A stretch of 64,000 bases of DNA from Aquincola tertiaricarbonis (GCF_023573145.1 NZ_CP097636.1:3596001-3660000), one strand, 5' to 3'; numbered from the stretch's first letter, positions 18,815-30,104 are shown. Translations and numbers: made by a program. The notes: generated from the letters alone by a model not told the origin.

Positions 18815-20107
18815 CTACTCGTACACCTCGGCGTCGGGGTCCGTCGCTTCCAGCTCATAACTGGCCGCCAGCATCGCCAGCCGGCCGATCACGCCGTACA
18901 TGTAGAAGCGGTTGGGCGCGCTCACCCCCGGCTTGGCGCCCGGCTTGGGCAACTGGTTGTGCTCGGCGAAGGCCAATGGCACGTAGCGCGCGCCCGGAGT
19001 GTTCAGGTTCTCGTCGGTGCCGCGCTCGGCGTGCACGCGGTAGAAGCCGCCCACCACGTAACGGTCGATCATGTAGACCACCGGTTCGGCCACCGCGTCG
19101 TGCATGCGCTCGTAGGTGGGCACGCCTTCCTGGATCAGCACCTCGGTGACATGCTGGCCGTCCTTGGCCTCGCCCATCTTCTCGAGCGCGCGGCGGCTCA
19201 GCTCGGCCAGCTCCTTGGCGTCGCGCACCATCAGGATGCCCATGCCGTCGGTGCCGTTGTCGGCCTTGACCGCCACGAAGGGCTTCTCGTTGATGCCGTA
19301 TTCCTTGTACTTGCGGCGCACCTTGGCCAGCATCGCGTCGGCCTGCGTCTGCACGCAGTCCAGGCCGTCGCCGTGGCTGAAGTCCACCTGACCGCACTGG
19401 GCGAACATCGGGTTGATCAGCCACGGGTCCATGCCCATGAGCTTGCTGAACTTCTTGGCCACTTCCTCGTAGCTCTGGAAGTGCTTGCTCTTGCGCCGCA
19501 CCGCCCAGCCGGCGTGCAGCGGCGGCAGCAGGTACTGCTCGTGCAGGTTCTCCAGCTTGGCCGGCAGGCCGGCCGAGAGGTCGTTGTTCAGCAGCACGGT
19601 ACAGGGATCGAAGTCCTTCAGGCCGACCCGGCCGCGCACCCGCTGCAGCGGCTCCACCGTCAGGTCGCTGCCGTCGGGCAGGGTGACGGTGGTGGGGCCG
19701 GTCAGGCTCTCGTCCAGCGAGCCCAGGCGCACGTTCAGGCCGGCCTGGTGGAAGATGTTCTTCAGCCGCTGCAGGTTGGCCAGGTAGAAGCTGCCGGCGT
19801 GCCGCTCGGGCACCAGCAGCAGGTTCTTGGCCTCGGGGCAGATCTTCTCGATCGCCGCCATCGCCGCCTGCACCGCCAGCGGCAGCATCTCGGGCGTCAG
19901 GTTGTGCCAGCCGCCCGGAAACAGGTTGGTGTCCACCGGCGCCAGCTTGAAGCCGGCATTGCGCAGGTCGACCGAGGTGTAGAACGGCGGCGTGTGCTCC
20001 ATCCATTCGAGCCGGAACCAGCGCTCGATGGCCGGCATCGACTCGAGGATGCGCTGTTCCAGTTCGTTGATGGGCCCGGTCAGGGCGGTGATGAGATGCG
20101 GAACCAT
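18815..20107 (-). CDS. gshA: Glutamate-cysteine ligase, betaproteobacterial type
   Basis: The 430-residue protein is the GshA form found in betaproteobacteria and Acidithiobacillus, unrelated in length to the E. coli enzyme. Visible stretches are HTPPFYTSVDLRNAGFKLAP, VDTNLFPGGWHNL, LLLVPERHAGSFYLANLQRL, KADNGTDGMGILMVRD and PVVYMIDRYVVGGFYRVH. It forms gamma-glutamylcysteine from glutamate and cysteine with ATP. It heads a minus-strand cluster leading through kup and benE to gshB. Confidence 0.93.
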   Translation of the reverse strand: MVPHLITALTGPINELEQRILESMPAIERWFRLEWMEHTPPFYTSVDLRNAGFKLAPVDTNLFPGGWHNLTPEMLPLAVQAAMAAIEKICPEAKNLLLVPERHAGSFYLANLQRLKNIFHQAGLNVRLGSLDESLTGPTTVTLPDGSDLTVEPLQRVRGRVGLKDFDPCTVLLNNDLSAGLPAKLENLHEQYLLPPLHAGWAVRRKSKHFQSYEEVAKKFSKLMGMDPWLINPMFAQCGQVDFSHGDGLDCVQTQADAMLAKVRRKYKEYGINEKPFVAVKADNGTDGMGILMVRDAKELAELSRRALEKMGEAKDGQHVTEVLIQEGVPTYERMHDAVAEPVVYMIDRYVVGGFYRVHAERGTDENLNTPGARYVPLAFAEHNQLPKPGAKPGVSAPNRFYMYGVIGRLAMLAASYELEATDPDAEVYE

Positions 20108-20198
20108 ACTGATCGCCCGTATACGCAGTGAAGACTGATTCTAGGAGTGCGGCAGGTGGCGGCGAGCGGCTGATTCACCAGGGGCGTGCGGCAAACGG

Positions 20199-20236
20199 CC
20201 GCCGCGCCGGGCCGCCCCAAGCGGCGGCGCTCCCCC
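20199..20236. repeat. Left part of dispersed repeat, interrupted by the IS110 element
   Basis: This stretch carries GCCGGGCCGCCCCAAG followed by GGCGGCGCTCCCCC and matches the intact unit at 21454-21529 (GCCGGGCCGCCCCAAGG ... GCGCCCCCCTGGGGGG) up to the CCCCCT step. The match stops at the left end of the insertion sequence and resumes at 21420 with GGGGGG and CGAGCGTAGCGAGCTTGG. Confidence 0.75.
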
Positions 20237-20244
20237 TTGTATCT

Positions 20245-21402
<1,158 letters not shown>

Positions 21403-21420
21403 CTTCGAACACAGTTGCTT

Positions 21421-21529
21421 GGGGGGCGCGAGCGTAGCGAGCTTGGGGGCTCCGTTCAGCCGCCGGGCCGCCCCAAGGCTGAATGCGCCCCCCTGGGGGG
21501 CAGCGAGCGTAGCGAGCTTGGGGGCTCCA
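21421..21529. repeat. Right half of the interrupted repeat plus an intact second unit
   Basis: GGGGGGCGCGAGCGTAGCGA and GCTTGGGGGCTCC complete the copy broken by the insertion sequence. A second unit follows from about 21454: CAGCCGCCGGGCCGCCCC, AAGGCTGAATGCG, CCCCCCTGGGGGG, CAGCGAGCGTAGCGAGCTTG. Nearly the same text occurs at 42461-42554. Confidence 0.85.
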
Positions 21530-21530
21530 T

Positions 21531-21557
21531 AAAAAAGGGGCCGCCCGAAGGCGGCCC
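21531..21557 (-). terminator. Rho-independent terminator of glnK-amtB
   Basis: An 8-bp perfect G+C stem GGGCCGCC/GGCGGCCC with a CGAA/TTCG tetraloop (21538-21557) is followed on the minus strand by six T residues (21531-21536). It lies 34 bp after the amtB stop. Confidence 0.9.
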
Positions 21558-21591
21558 AATCGCTCTGTCGATCTTGGTTGGCTGAAGCGGC

Positions 21592-23121
21592 TTACTTGCT
21601 GTAGGCCGTTTCGCCGTGCGAGGTGATGTCCAGGCCTTCGCGCTCATCTTCTTCGGAGACGCGCAGACCGATGGTCAGGTCGACGATCTTGTAGGCGATG
21701 ACCGAGACCACCGCCGACCACACCACGGTCAGCAGCACGGCCTTGGCCTGCGTCCACACCTGGCCGGCGATCGTGTAGGCATCGGGGGCGATCATGGCCA
21801 CCGTGGTCCAGTCGGCCACGGCGCTGGGGCCGCCCAGGTTGGGCGAATTGAACACGCCCGTCAGCAGCGCACCCAGGATGCCGCCCACACCGTGGACGCC
21901 GAACACGTCCAGCGAGTCGTCCGCGCCCAGCATCTTCTTCAGGCCGTTGACGCCCCACAGGCAGGCGAAGCCGGCGATGAAGCCGATGATCAGGCCGCCG
22001 CCGATGCCGACGTTGCCGGCCGCGGGGGTGATGGCCACCAGACCGGCCACGGCGCCCGAAGCCGCACCCAGCATCGAGGCCTTGCCACGCATCAGCGCTT
22101 CACCGATGCACCAGGCCAGCACGGCGGCGGCGGTGGCGAACAGCGTGTTGATGAAGGCCAGGGCCGCGAAGCCGTTGGCTTCCAGCGCGGAGCCGGCGTT
22201 GAAGCCGAACCAGCCCACCCACAGCAGCGAGGCACCCACCATGGTCAGCGTCAGGCTGTGCGGGGCCATGCTTTCCTTGCCGTAGCCCACGCGCTTGCCC
22301 ACCATGTAGGCACCCACCAGGCCGGCGACGGCCGCGTTGATGTGCACCACGGTGCCGCCCGCGAAGTCCAGCGCGCCCCACTGCCAGATCAGGCCAGCCT
22401 TGGCGTTCATCGCATCGACCACATCAGGACCGGTGTAGGCGTCCGGGCCCATCCAGAACCACACCATGTGGGCCACCGGCGCATAGCTGAAGGTGAACCA
22501 GATGGCGGTGAACAGCAGCACGGCCGAGAACTTGATGCGCTCGGCGAAGGCACCGACGATCAGCGCGCAGGTGATGCCCGCGAACGTGGCCTGGAAGGCC
22601 GCGAACACGATTTCCGGAATCACCACACCCTTGCTGAAGGTGGCCGCGTTGGCGAAGGTGCCGGCGGTGTTGTCCCAGATGCCCTTCATCATCAGGCGGT
22701 CGAAGCCGCCGATGAAGGCATTGCCTTCGGTGAAGGCCAGGCTGTAGCCGTAGATGGCCCACAGCACGACGATCATCGCGAAGGTGACCATCACCTGCAT
22801 CAGCACCGACAGCATGTTCTTGCTGCGCACCAGGCCGCCGTAGAACAGCGCCAGGCCGGGGATGGCCATCATGATGACCAGCAGCGTGGACAGCATCATC
22901 CACGACACGTCGCCCTTGTTGGGCGTGGGCGCCGGCGCAGCGGCTTCCGAGGCGGCGGCAGCAGGTGCCGGCGCGGCTTCAGCCGCCGGGGCGGCTGCTT
23001 CCGAGGCGGCGGCGGCCGGTGCCGTCGCAGCCGGGGCCGAGGCGGGCTCCTGCGCCACGGCCATCCCTCCGAGGCCCAGGAGCGACAAGCCCAGGGCGAA
23101 CGAAACAATCAGTTTTTTCAT
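21592..23121 (-). CDS. amtB: Ammonium transporter AmtB
   Basis: An Amt/Rh channel of 509 residues. It opens with a cleavable signal peptide (MKKLIVSFALGLSLLGLG to AVAQ), then an Ala/Pro/Glu-rich low-complexity segment of about 45 residues not seen in E. coli AmtB, then 11 membrane helices. Family landmarks are MMAIPGLALFYGGLVRSKN, FAFQATFAGIT-like AAFQATFAGIT, WQWGALDFAGGTVVHINAAV (first pore His) and DVFGVHGVGGILGALL (second pore His). It conducts ammonium/ammonia across the inner membrane as a trimer, blocked by GlnK. It follows glnK by 21 nt. Confidence 0.95.
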   Translation of the reverse strand: MKKLIVSFALGLSLLGLGGMAVAQEPASAPAATAPAAAASEAAAPAAEAAPAPAAAASEAAAPAPTPNKGDVSWMMLSTLLVIMMAIPGLALFYGGLVRSKNMLSVLMQVMVTFAMIVVLWAIYGYSLAFTEGNAFIGGFDRLMMKGIWDNTAGTFANAATFSKGVVIPEIVFAAFQATFAGITCALIVGAFAERIKFSAVLLFTAIWFTFSYAPVAHMVWFWMGPDAYTGPDVVDAMNAKAGLIWQWGALDFAGGTVVHINAAVAGLVGAYMVGKRVGYGKESMAPHSLTLTMVGASLLWVGWFGFNAGSALEANGFAALAFINTLFATAAAVLAWCIGEALMRGKASMLGAASGAVAGLVAITPAAGNVGIGGGLIIGFIAGFACLWGVNGLKKMLGADDSLDVFGVHGVGGILGALLTGVFNSPNLGGPSAVADWTTVAMIAPDAYTIAGQVWTQAKAVLLTVVWSAVVSVIAYKIVDLTIGLRVSEEDEREGLDITSHGETAYSK

Positions 23122-23142
23122 GGGTCTTTCTTTTGTTGGGCG

Positions 23143-23778
<636 letters not shown>

Positions 23779-23835
23779 TCACAATCCGCGAAGTCGCAGT
23801 TCGGACGCCGTTTCCCCTCAATCTGGAGGCTGGCC

Positions 23836-25362
23836 ATGACGCTGGCGATCGTTGCGAGCCGCGCGCTCGACGGGCTGGAAGCTCCCGCGGTGCAGGTGGA
23901 GGTGCACCTGGCCAATGGCCTGCCGGCCTTCAACCTGGTGGGCCTGGCCGACACCGAAGTCAAGGAAGCGCGCGAGCGGGTGCGCGCCGCTTTGGCGCAC
24001 AGCGGACTGGGCTTCCCGCACAACAAGCGCATCACCGTGAGCCTGGCGCCGGCCGACCTGCCCAAGGAATCCGGCCGCTTCGATCTGCCGATCGCGCTGG
24101 GCATCCTGGCCGCCAACGAGCAGCTGGATGCGGCCAAGCTCGCGCGCCACGAGTACGCGGGTGAGCTGTCGCTGGCCGGCGAGCTGCGGCCGGTGCGCGG
24201 CGCCGTGGCGCTGGCTTATGCCGCCCGCCGCGCCGGTGCCAGCCGCTCGCTGGTGCTGCCCGAAGGCAGCGCCAGCCAGGCCGCCCTGGTGGACGGCGTG
24301 GCGGTCTACGGTGCCCGCCATCTGATGGACGTGGTGAGCGCCCTGCAGCCGGGCGACGACGCGCCGCCGCTGGCCCGCGCCGCCGCGCCCGAACACCCGC
24401 CTGCGCCACCCGGCCCCGACCTGCGCGACGTGCGCGGCCAGGCCGCCGTCAAGCGCGTGCTGGAGGTGGCGGCGGCCGGCGGCCACAGCCTGCTGATGGT
24501 GGGCGCGCCCGGCACCGGCAAGTCGATGCTGGCGCAGCGCCTGCCCGGCCTGCTGCCGCCGATGGCCGAAGAAGAGGCGCTGGCCACCGCAGCGATCGCC
24601 AGCCTGGGGCGCAACGGCTTCGACCTGGCGCAGTGGCGCCAGCGCCCGGTACGCGCGCCGCACCACTCGGCCAGCGCGGCGGCGCTGGTGGGCGGCGGCT
24701 CGCCGCCGCGGCCGGGCGAGATCTCGCTGGCGCACGGGGGCGTGCTCTTCCTCGATGAACTGCCCGAGTTCCCGCGCCATGCCCTGGAAGCCCTGCGCGA
24801 GCCGCTGGAAACCGGCCAGGTCACGCTGTCGCGCGCGGCGCGCCAGGCCACCTACCCGGCGCGCTTCCAGCTGGTGGCGGCCATGAACCCCTGCCCCTGC
24901 GGCTTTCTGGGCGCGCCGGCCGGGCACCTGCGCGCCTGCCGCTGCACGCCCGAGCAGATAGCGCGTTACCAGGGCCGGCTGTCGGGGCCGCTGCTGGACC
25001 GCATCGACCTGCAGGTGGACGTGCCGGCCATCCCGCCCGCGCAGTTGATGCAGGCGCCCGAAGGCGAGCCCAGCGCCGTGGTGGCCGCGCGCGTGGCTGC
25101 CGCGCGCGAACGGCAGCAGGCCCGCCAGGGCTGCATCAACGCCGACCTGGGCCCGGCGGAGGTGCCGCTGCACTGCGTGCCCGACGCCACTGCCAGCACC
25201 CTGCTGCAGCGCGCCGCCGAGCGGCTGGGCTGGTCGGGCCGCGGCCTGCACCGCACGCTGCGCGTGGCCCGCACGCTGGCCGACCTGGCCGGCGCCGACA
25301 CCATCGGCATGACCGAGATGGCCGAGGCGCTGCAGTACCGGATGGCGGTGATCGGCCACTGA
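23836..25362 (+). CDS. comM: YifB/ComM family Mg-chelatase-like AAA+ helicase
   Basis: The 508-residue protein has an N-terminal ChlI domain (SRALDGLEAPAVQVEVHLAN, GLPAFNLVGLADTEVKEARE), a central AAA+ module with Walker A GAPGTGKSMLAQ and Walker B GGVLFLDELPEFPR, the AMNPCPCGF cysteine motif, and a C-terminal Mg-chelatase domain (GRGLHRTLRVARTLADLAG). ComM is a hexameric helicase promoting branch migration during natural transformation. GGAGG lies 7 nt before ATG 23836. It is divergent from glnK across 354 bp, which holds the nitrogen-regulated promoter. Confidence 0.93.
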   Translation: MTLAIVASRALDGLEAPAVQVEVHLANGLPAFNLVGLADTEVKEARERVRAALAHSGLGFPHNKRITVSLAPADLPKESGRFDLPIALGILAANEQLDAAKLARHEYAGELSLAGELRPVRGAVALAYAARRAGASRSLVLPEGSASQAALVDGVAVYGARHLMDVVSALQPGDDAPPLARAAAPEHPPAPPGPDLRDVRGQAAVKRVLEVAAAGGHSLLMVGAPGTGKSMLAQRLPGLLPPMAEEEALATAAIASLGRNGFDLAQWRQRPVRAPHHSASAAALVGGGSPPRPGEISLAHGGVLFLDELPEFPRHALEALREPLETGQVTLSRAARQATYPARFQLVAAMNPCPCGFLGAPAGHLRACRCTPEQIARYQGRLSGPLLDRIDLQVDVPAIPPAQLMQAPEGEPSAVVAARVAAARERQQARQGCINADLGPAEVPLHCVPDATASTLLQRAAERLGWSGRGLHRTLRVARTLADLAGADTIGMTEMAEALQYRMAVIGH

Positions 25363-25372
25363 CGCGTGCGGA

Positions 25373-26635
25373 TCAGCGGCCGGCCGCCGGCAGGTCGCTG
25401 TCGGTCAGCGTGCGCAGAAAGGCCACCAGGTCCTGCATGTCCGCTTCGCTCAGCCGCGGCTGGCCCTGCGGGCCGGTGCCGAAAGGCGCCTCGGTGTTCA
25501 GGTTGGCGCGGTAGCGGGCCGGCAGGTCGTCGAAGCGCTTGACGCGGCCATCGGGGCCGCGCGGATACACCCGGGCCGGGTGCACATCGCGCTCGGCGTA
25601 AAAGCGCACCGCGTCTTCCAGCCGGTGGTACACGCCGTTGTGGAAGAAGGCCTGGCGCACCGCCACGTTGCGCAGGCTGGGCGTCTTGAAGAGGCCGCAG
25701 TATTCGGGGTGGTCCTTGAGGTCGGTGCGCAGCGGCCCGCACAGGCCGAGGTCGTACCAGGACCGGTGCGCGTTGGCATGGATGGCCGCGTTGCGCGGCA
25801 CGCCCAGGGCGATCAGGCCGTGGTCGGTGAACTCCGGGAAGACGCCGCGCTTGATGGCGCCCGGGTGGCACTGGAAGCAGTTGCCCTTGTTGGGGTCGTT
25901 GAACACCGCCAGCCCGCGGCGCTCGGCAGCGCTGAGGTCCGCCCGGCCCCGCAGGAAGTCGTCGTAGCGGCTGCTGTACGGGTAGAAGTCGGCCGGGCTC
26001 TGCTGGAACACCTCCAGCGCCCACAGCAGCCCCTTCCAGGCCTTGTCAGGCTGGGCCAGCACCTGCGGCCCGAACGTGCCGCGAAAGGCTGCCGCACTGG
26101 GCGATGCCGCCAGACGGGCGACCACCTCGGCGCTGTCGTGATTGGCCATTTCCAGCGGCGACAGCAGCGGCAGCGCAGCCTGCTCGTGCGTGGAATCGGC
26201 GCGGCCGTCCCAGGTGCGCCCGCCCGTCGGCCCCTGGTCGATGCCGTCGTTGCCATCGGTGTCGTTGAAATGCTCGCTGAAGGGCGGCGTGGCCTGACGG
26301 TAGCGCAGCGAGGGCACGGCCCGCAGGCCCTGCTGGCGTCCATCGGGGCCGCCCAGCTGAACCGCCAGCGCATTCGCAGGCCCGTAGGCATGTTGCGGGC
26401 TGTGGCAGGTGGCGCAGCTCATGCGCTGCGAAGCCGAGAGCGCGGGCTCACTGAAGAGGCGCCGGCCCAGTTCGGTCAGCTCGGCCGCCGAGGGTTGGCG
26501 CTCGAACGTGGTGCCGTAGAAGGGCTGAGCCGCCCCGGCCGGCGCGGCCTGGCTGGGCTGGAAGAACACACCTGCCACCAGCAGCGACATCTGCACTGCG
26601 ATCGATACGACTCTCACCGGCCCGGCTCTCTCCAT
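25373..26635 (-). CDS. Di-heme cytochrome c peroxidase / MauG family protein
   Basis: A periplasmic protein of 420 residues from ATG 26635, with a signal peptide ending FFQPSQA (about residue 30). Two c-type heme sites are present: CATCH (residues 74-78) and CFQCH (253-257). The conserved FFHNGVYHRLEDAVRFYAE segment near the C terminus fits the second domain of bacterial cytochrome c peroxidases. It would reduce peroxides or oxidise a partner protein; the MauG-like subgroup cannot be separated by eye. Convergent with comM (10 nt between stops). A longer frame to 26677 has no support. Confidence 0.85.
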   Translation of the reverse strand: MERAGPVRVVSIAVQMSLLVAGVFFQPSQAAPAGAAQPFYGTTFERQPSAAELTELGRRLFSEPALSASQRMSCATCHSPQHAYGPANALAVQLGGPDGRQQGLRAVPSLRYRQATPPFSEHFNDTDGNDGIDQGPTGGRTWDGRADSTHEQAALPLLSPLEMANHDSAEVVARLAASPSAAAFRGTFGPQVLAQPDKAWKGLLWALEVFQQSPADFYPYSSRYDDFLRGRADLSAAERRGLAVFNDPNKGNCFQCHPGAIKRGVFPEFTDHGLIALGVPRNAAIHANAHRSWYDLGLCGPLRTDLKDHPEYCGLFKTPSLRNVAVRQAFFHNGVYHRLEDAVRFYAERDVHPARVYPRGPDGRVKRFDDLPARYRANLNTEAPFGTGPQGQPRLSEADMQDLVAFLRTLTDSDLPAAGR

Positions 26636-26826
26636 GAACACGCCCACATTCTTTGGCGCGTCCCATGGCATCGGCATGACATCTCGCGGTCATGGAGGCC
26701 CGCCAAGCTGTCGCTTCGCTGTACGCCTGCGGGATGTGATGGCGCGAGGCCGTGCACGTAACTCCGCTGTCATGGAGGCTCTGAAGACTGCTTTGCAGCC
26801 TTCGCCAACTTCCTGCACACGCCACC

Positions 26827-28524
26827 ATGCACAGCCGCACCCCGGTCAGCCGCCTCGTGTTTTTCACGACCCCCTTGACCGCTTTGGCCCTGAGCGCCTG
26901 CTTCAGCCTCAACGACAGCGACAGCACCAGCGTCGACACCACCAGCGCCTTGCGCGCCAAGGTCAAGAACGTGGTCGTCATCTACGCCGAGAACCGCTCG
27001 TTCGACGGCCTGTACGGCAACTTCCCGGGTGCCAACGGACTCGGCAGCCTCTACGGCGCCAACGGCCAGCTGACCTCGGCCTACGTGCCGCAGAAGGACC
27101 GCAACGGCTCGGTGCTGGCCACCCTGCCGCAGACCTGGGGCGGCGTGACCGCCGGTGGCGTGACCCCGGTGGTGACGCAGGCGCAGAGCGCCGGCCTGGC
27201 CAACGCCCCCTTCTCCATCGAGACGGCCTTCAAGGCCAGCGCCAATGCCACGCTCACCACCACCACCGTGACGCGTGACCTGTACCACCGGTTCTTCGAG
27301 AACCAGATGCAGATCAACGGCGGTGCCAACGACATGTTCGCCGCCTGGTCGGACGCAGGCGGCCTGACCATGGGGCACTTCGACTACAGCGCTTCGGCCA
27401 TGTACAAGCTGGCCCAGCAATACGTGCTGGCCGACAACTTCTTCCAGGGCGCTTTCGGCGGCTCGTTCCTGAACCACCAGTACCTGATCTGCGCCTGCGC
27501 GCCCGAATATCCGGGCGCCGACACCGCGGCCGCGGCGCCCACCATCGCCGTGCTCAACAAGGATGCCAACGGCAAGTACACCCCCACGCTGACCACCAGG
27601 AACACCAGCCCGGCCTCGGCCCTGGACGGCCCGCCCAGCTACGTGCTCAGCGGCAACATCACGCCCGCCAACTACTTCGGCGATGGCAAGTTCTACGCGG
27701 TCAACACCATGCAGCCGCCCTACCAGCCAAGCGGCAATGCGCCGGCCAGCGTGGCGGGCAGCAACGCCCTGTACGCCAATGCCGCCAAGCCCACCACGCT
27801 GCCGCCGCAGACGGCCACCACCATCGGCGACCTGCTGGATGCGCGCAACGTGAGCTGGAAGTGGTACGGCGGCGCCTGGAACAGCGCGCTGCAAGATGGC
27901 ATGCAGGACCCGGCCACCCCGCGCTCGGTGATCTACGCCGGCAACAGCTACGGCGTGGCCACCACCGCCAACGTCGACTTCCAGCCGCACCACCAGCCGT
28001 TCAACTACTACGCCAAGGCCGACCCGGTGACCGGCGCCGCCTACCGCAGCACCCACCTGAAGGACTACACCGACCTGGTGGCCGATGCCGCCGCCGGCAC
28101 CTTGCCCGCGGTGAGCTTCTACAAGCCCGAAGGCCTGTACAACCAGCACCCCGGCTACGCCAACATCGCAGACGCCGACCAGAAGATCGCCGACCTCATC
28201 ACCAAGCTGCAAGCCAGCCCGCAGTGGAACAACATGGTCATCGTGGTGACCTACGACGAGTTCGGCGGCACCTGGGACCACGTGGCCCCGCCCAAGGGCG
28301 ACCTGCTGGGCCCCGGCACCCGCATTCCGGCGCTGGTGATCTCGCCGCTGGCCAGGAAGGGGACGGTGGACCACACGCCGTACGACACCGGCTCGGTGCT
28401 GCGGCTGATCACCCGCACCTTCGGCCTGGACGCCCTGCCCGGCCTGACCACCCGGGATGCCGCCCTCAAGGCCAATGGCAGCCCGGCGATGGGCGACCTG
28501 ACCCATGCGTTGCAGCTGAACTGA
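26827..28524 (+). CDS. AcpA-like phosphoesterase / acid phosphatase lipoprotein
   Basis: The 565-residue protein belongs to the phosphoesterase family PF04185 (AcpA acid phosphatases and phospholipases C). VVVIYAENRSFDGLYGNFPG holds the metal and nucleophile region; QQYVLADNFFQGAFGGSFLN and TYDEFGGTWDHVAPP carry later metal ligands. A signal sequence with a lipobox-like LSAC at Cys25 suggests an exported lipoprotein. It would release phosphate from phosphomonoesters or act on phosphodiesters outside the cytoplasm. Divergent from the peroxidase gene; the 190-bp gap holds nothing I can identify. Confidence 0.85.
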   Translation: MHSRTPVSRLVFFTTPLTALALSACFSLNDSDSTSVDTTSALRAKVKNVVVIYAENRSFDGLYGNFPGANGLGSLYGANGQLTSAYVPQKDRNGSVLATLPQTWGGVTAGGVTPVVTQAQSAGLANAPFSIETAFKASANATLTTTTVTRDLYHRFFENQMQINGGANDMFAAWSDAGGLTMGHFDYSASAMYKLAQQYVLADNFFQGAFGGSFLNHQYLICACAPEYPGADTAAAAPTIAVLNKDANGKYTPTLTTRNTSPASALDGPPSYVLSGNITPANYFGDGKFYAVNTMQPPYQPSGNAPASVAGSNALYANAAKPTTLPPQTATTIGDLLDARNVSWKWYGGAWNSALQDGMQDPATPRSVIYAGNSYGVATTANVDFQPHHQPFNYYAKADPVTGAAYRSTHLKDYTDLVADAAAGTLPAVSFYKPEGLYNQHPGYANIADADQKIADLITKLQASPQWNNMVIVVTYDEFGGTWDHVAPPKGDLLGPGTRIPALVISPLARKGTVDHTPYDTGSVLRLITRTFGLDALPGLTTRDAALKANGSPAMGDLTHALQLN

Positions 28525-28547
28525 CACGCTTGGAGGGCCTCAGCCCC

Positions 28548-28565
28548 GCAGCGAGCTTGGGGGCT
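28548..28565. repeat. Fragment of the dispersed repeat
   Basis: GCAGCGAGCTTGGGGGCT is the end segment of the repeat seen at 21.5 and 42.5 kb. It lies between the convergent phosphoesterase and DUF1501 genes and carries none of the GGGCCGCCCC core. Confidence 0.6.
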
Positions 28566-28568
28566 ACA

Positions 28569-30104
28569 TCAGCCCATGAAGCCGAGGTTCCGCCGGCTGG
28601 CGTCGAAGTTCAGCAGGTTCGGGAACAGGTCGAGCAGTTGACCGTCGCTGAGGCCGAACCAGCGGCCCAGCGTGGCGCCCAGTTGCTCTACCGAGGTGGT
28701 GGGCAGCAGCGCGCCGTTGCCGATCTGGTCAGGGCTGTTGAAGCCGCCGCGGCCATCGGGCAGGCCCAGCTGCGGGAACGTGCCGTAGAGGTCGCGGCCG
28801 CGCACCGAGCCGCCGAACACGAAGTGGTGCGCACCCCAGCCGTGGTCGGTGCCGTCGCCATTGCTGGTGAAGGTGCGGCCGAAGTCGCTGGCGGTGAAGC
28901 TGGTGACGCTCTCGCGCAGGCCCATCGCGCCCAGCACGCCGTCGAAGTAGGCCATGGCGTGGGACAGCCGGGCCAGCAGCTCGGCCTGCGTGCGGTTCTG
29001 CGCGTCGTGGGTGTCGAAGCCGCCCAGGTTGACGAAGAACACCTGCCGGCGCACGCCCAGCGCGTCGCGCGCGGCCATCAGGCGGGCCACCACCTGCAGC
29101 TGCTGCGCCAGCGGGTTGAGCGCGCGGGTGCCGGCCATGGTGTCGTACCAGAGCAGCGAGCTGCTGAGGCCGGCGTTGCTGCCGGTGGCTTCGTAAGGGG
29201 CCTGGTTGGCGGCCGGCAGCGCGGCCGACACCAGTTGCTCGGCATCGATCGACCGGCCGACGATGGCAGCATGGTCGCGCGCCAGCAGGTCGGTGCTGCG
29301 GGCATTGCGCATCACGTTGCGCATGCTGTTCATCGCCGCGGCCGAGCCGAACAGCGTGGTGGCGCCCTGGCCGCCGATGCGCATCGCGCCGCTGCTGGCC
29401 GAGACCTGGTACTGCAGCACGCTGCGCCCGGCCAGCCACACGGCGCTGCCGGCCGCCGATACCGCGGTGAAGGTGGCGCCGCTGTTGCCGGCCATCAGCA
29501 GGTCGCCCATGCGGCCACCCCAGCCGGCGGTGCTGCCTTCGGCACCCAGGGTCTGCCACGCGGCCTGCTGGTCGTTGTGCGAGAACAGGCTGGCCGGCCG
29601 CGGGAAGGCGGCGTTACCGTAGTCGGTGCGCGTCATCGGCCGCACCAGCGGCCCGATGTTGGGCAGCACGGCCAGGCGGCCGGCCGCGAACAGGTCGCGG
29701 GCGCCGGTCATCACCGGGTGCAGCGCAAAGCTGCGGCCCTGGTTATTCACCGGGTCGATGGGCAGCACGCCGCCCAGGCGGTCGGGCGAGCCGATGGCCG
29801 CGGTGGCCACCGGCGCGGTGCCCGCAGCCCGCAGGTTGATGGGATCGGGCGCCTGGTTGCGCACCGTGGTGTAGGCCTGCCAGCTGGCGGCGTCGGTGGG
29901 CAGCACCATGTTGAAGGCGTCGTTGCCGCCGTTCATGAACAGGCACACCAGCGCCTTGTAATCACCGGCGGTCTGGGCGCTGGCCTGACCCATCGCGGCC
30001 AGGTTGAGGGCCAGCGGCGTAGCGGCGGCGCCCAGCGAGGACAGCGCGGCCGCCCGTTGCAGGAAGGCGCGGCGGGAAACGTTGACGGAGCGGTCCATGG
30101 TCAT
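28569..30104 (-). CDS. DUF1501 domain protein with Tat signal
   Basis: A 511-residue member of DUF1501 (alkaline-phosphatase-like fold). The N terminus has a twin-arginine signal, SRRAFLQRAAALSSLGAAA, so it is exported folded. Family landmarks: YKALVCLFMNGGNDAFNMVL, LGGFDTHDAQNRTQAELLAR, ESVTSFTASDFGRTFTSNG and DHGWGAHHFVFGG, with the D/H residues expected to bind metal. Its start overlaps the DUF1800 stop by 4 nt (ATGA), so the two are translationally coupled. The pair is widespread in proteobacteria; function is not established. ATG at 30098 is a possible alternative start. Confidence 0.88.
   Translation of the reverse strand: MTMDRSVNVSRRAFLQRAAALSSLGAAATPLALNLAAMGQASAQTAGDYKALVCLFMNGGNDAFNMVLPTDAASWQAYTTVRNQAPDPINLRAAGTAPVATAAIGSPDRLGGVLPIDPVNNQGRSFALHPVMTGARDLFAAGRLAVLPNIGPLVRPMTRTDYGNAAFPRPASLFSHNDQQAAWQTLGAEGSTAGWGGRMGDLLMAGNSGATFTAVSAAGSAVWLAGRSVLQYQVSASSGAMRIGGQGATTLFGSAAAMNSMRNVMRNARSTDLLARDHAAIVGRSIDAEQLVSAALPAANQAPYEATGSNAGLSSSLLWYDTMAGTRALNPLAQQLQVVARLMAARDALGVRRQVFFVNLGGFDTHDAQNRTQAELLARLSHAMAYFDGVLGAMGLRESVTSFTASDFGRTFTSNGDGTDHGWGAHHFVFGGSVRGRDLYGTFPQLGLPDGRGGFNSPDQIGNGALLPTTSVEQLGATLGRWFGLSDGQLLDLFPNLLNFDASRRNLGFMG

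Noticed and set aside
16475..20131. A plus-strand open frame of 1218 codons
   Set aside because: It runs antisense to kup and gshA, is rich in His/Gln/Arg/Val from reversed GC-rich codons, and shows no domain. It is a shadow of the real genes, as are long frames at 1900-3702, 32117-35100 and 37560-39905.
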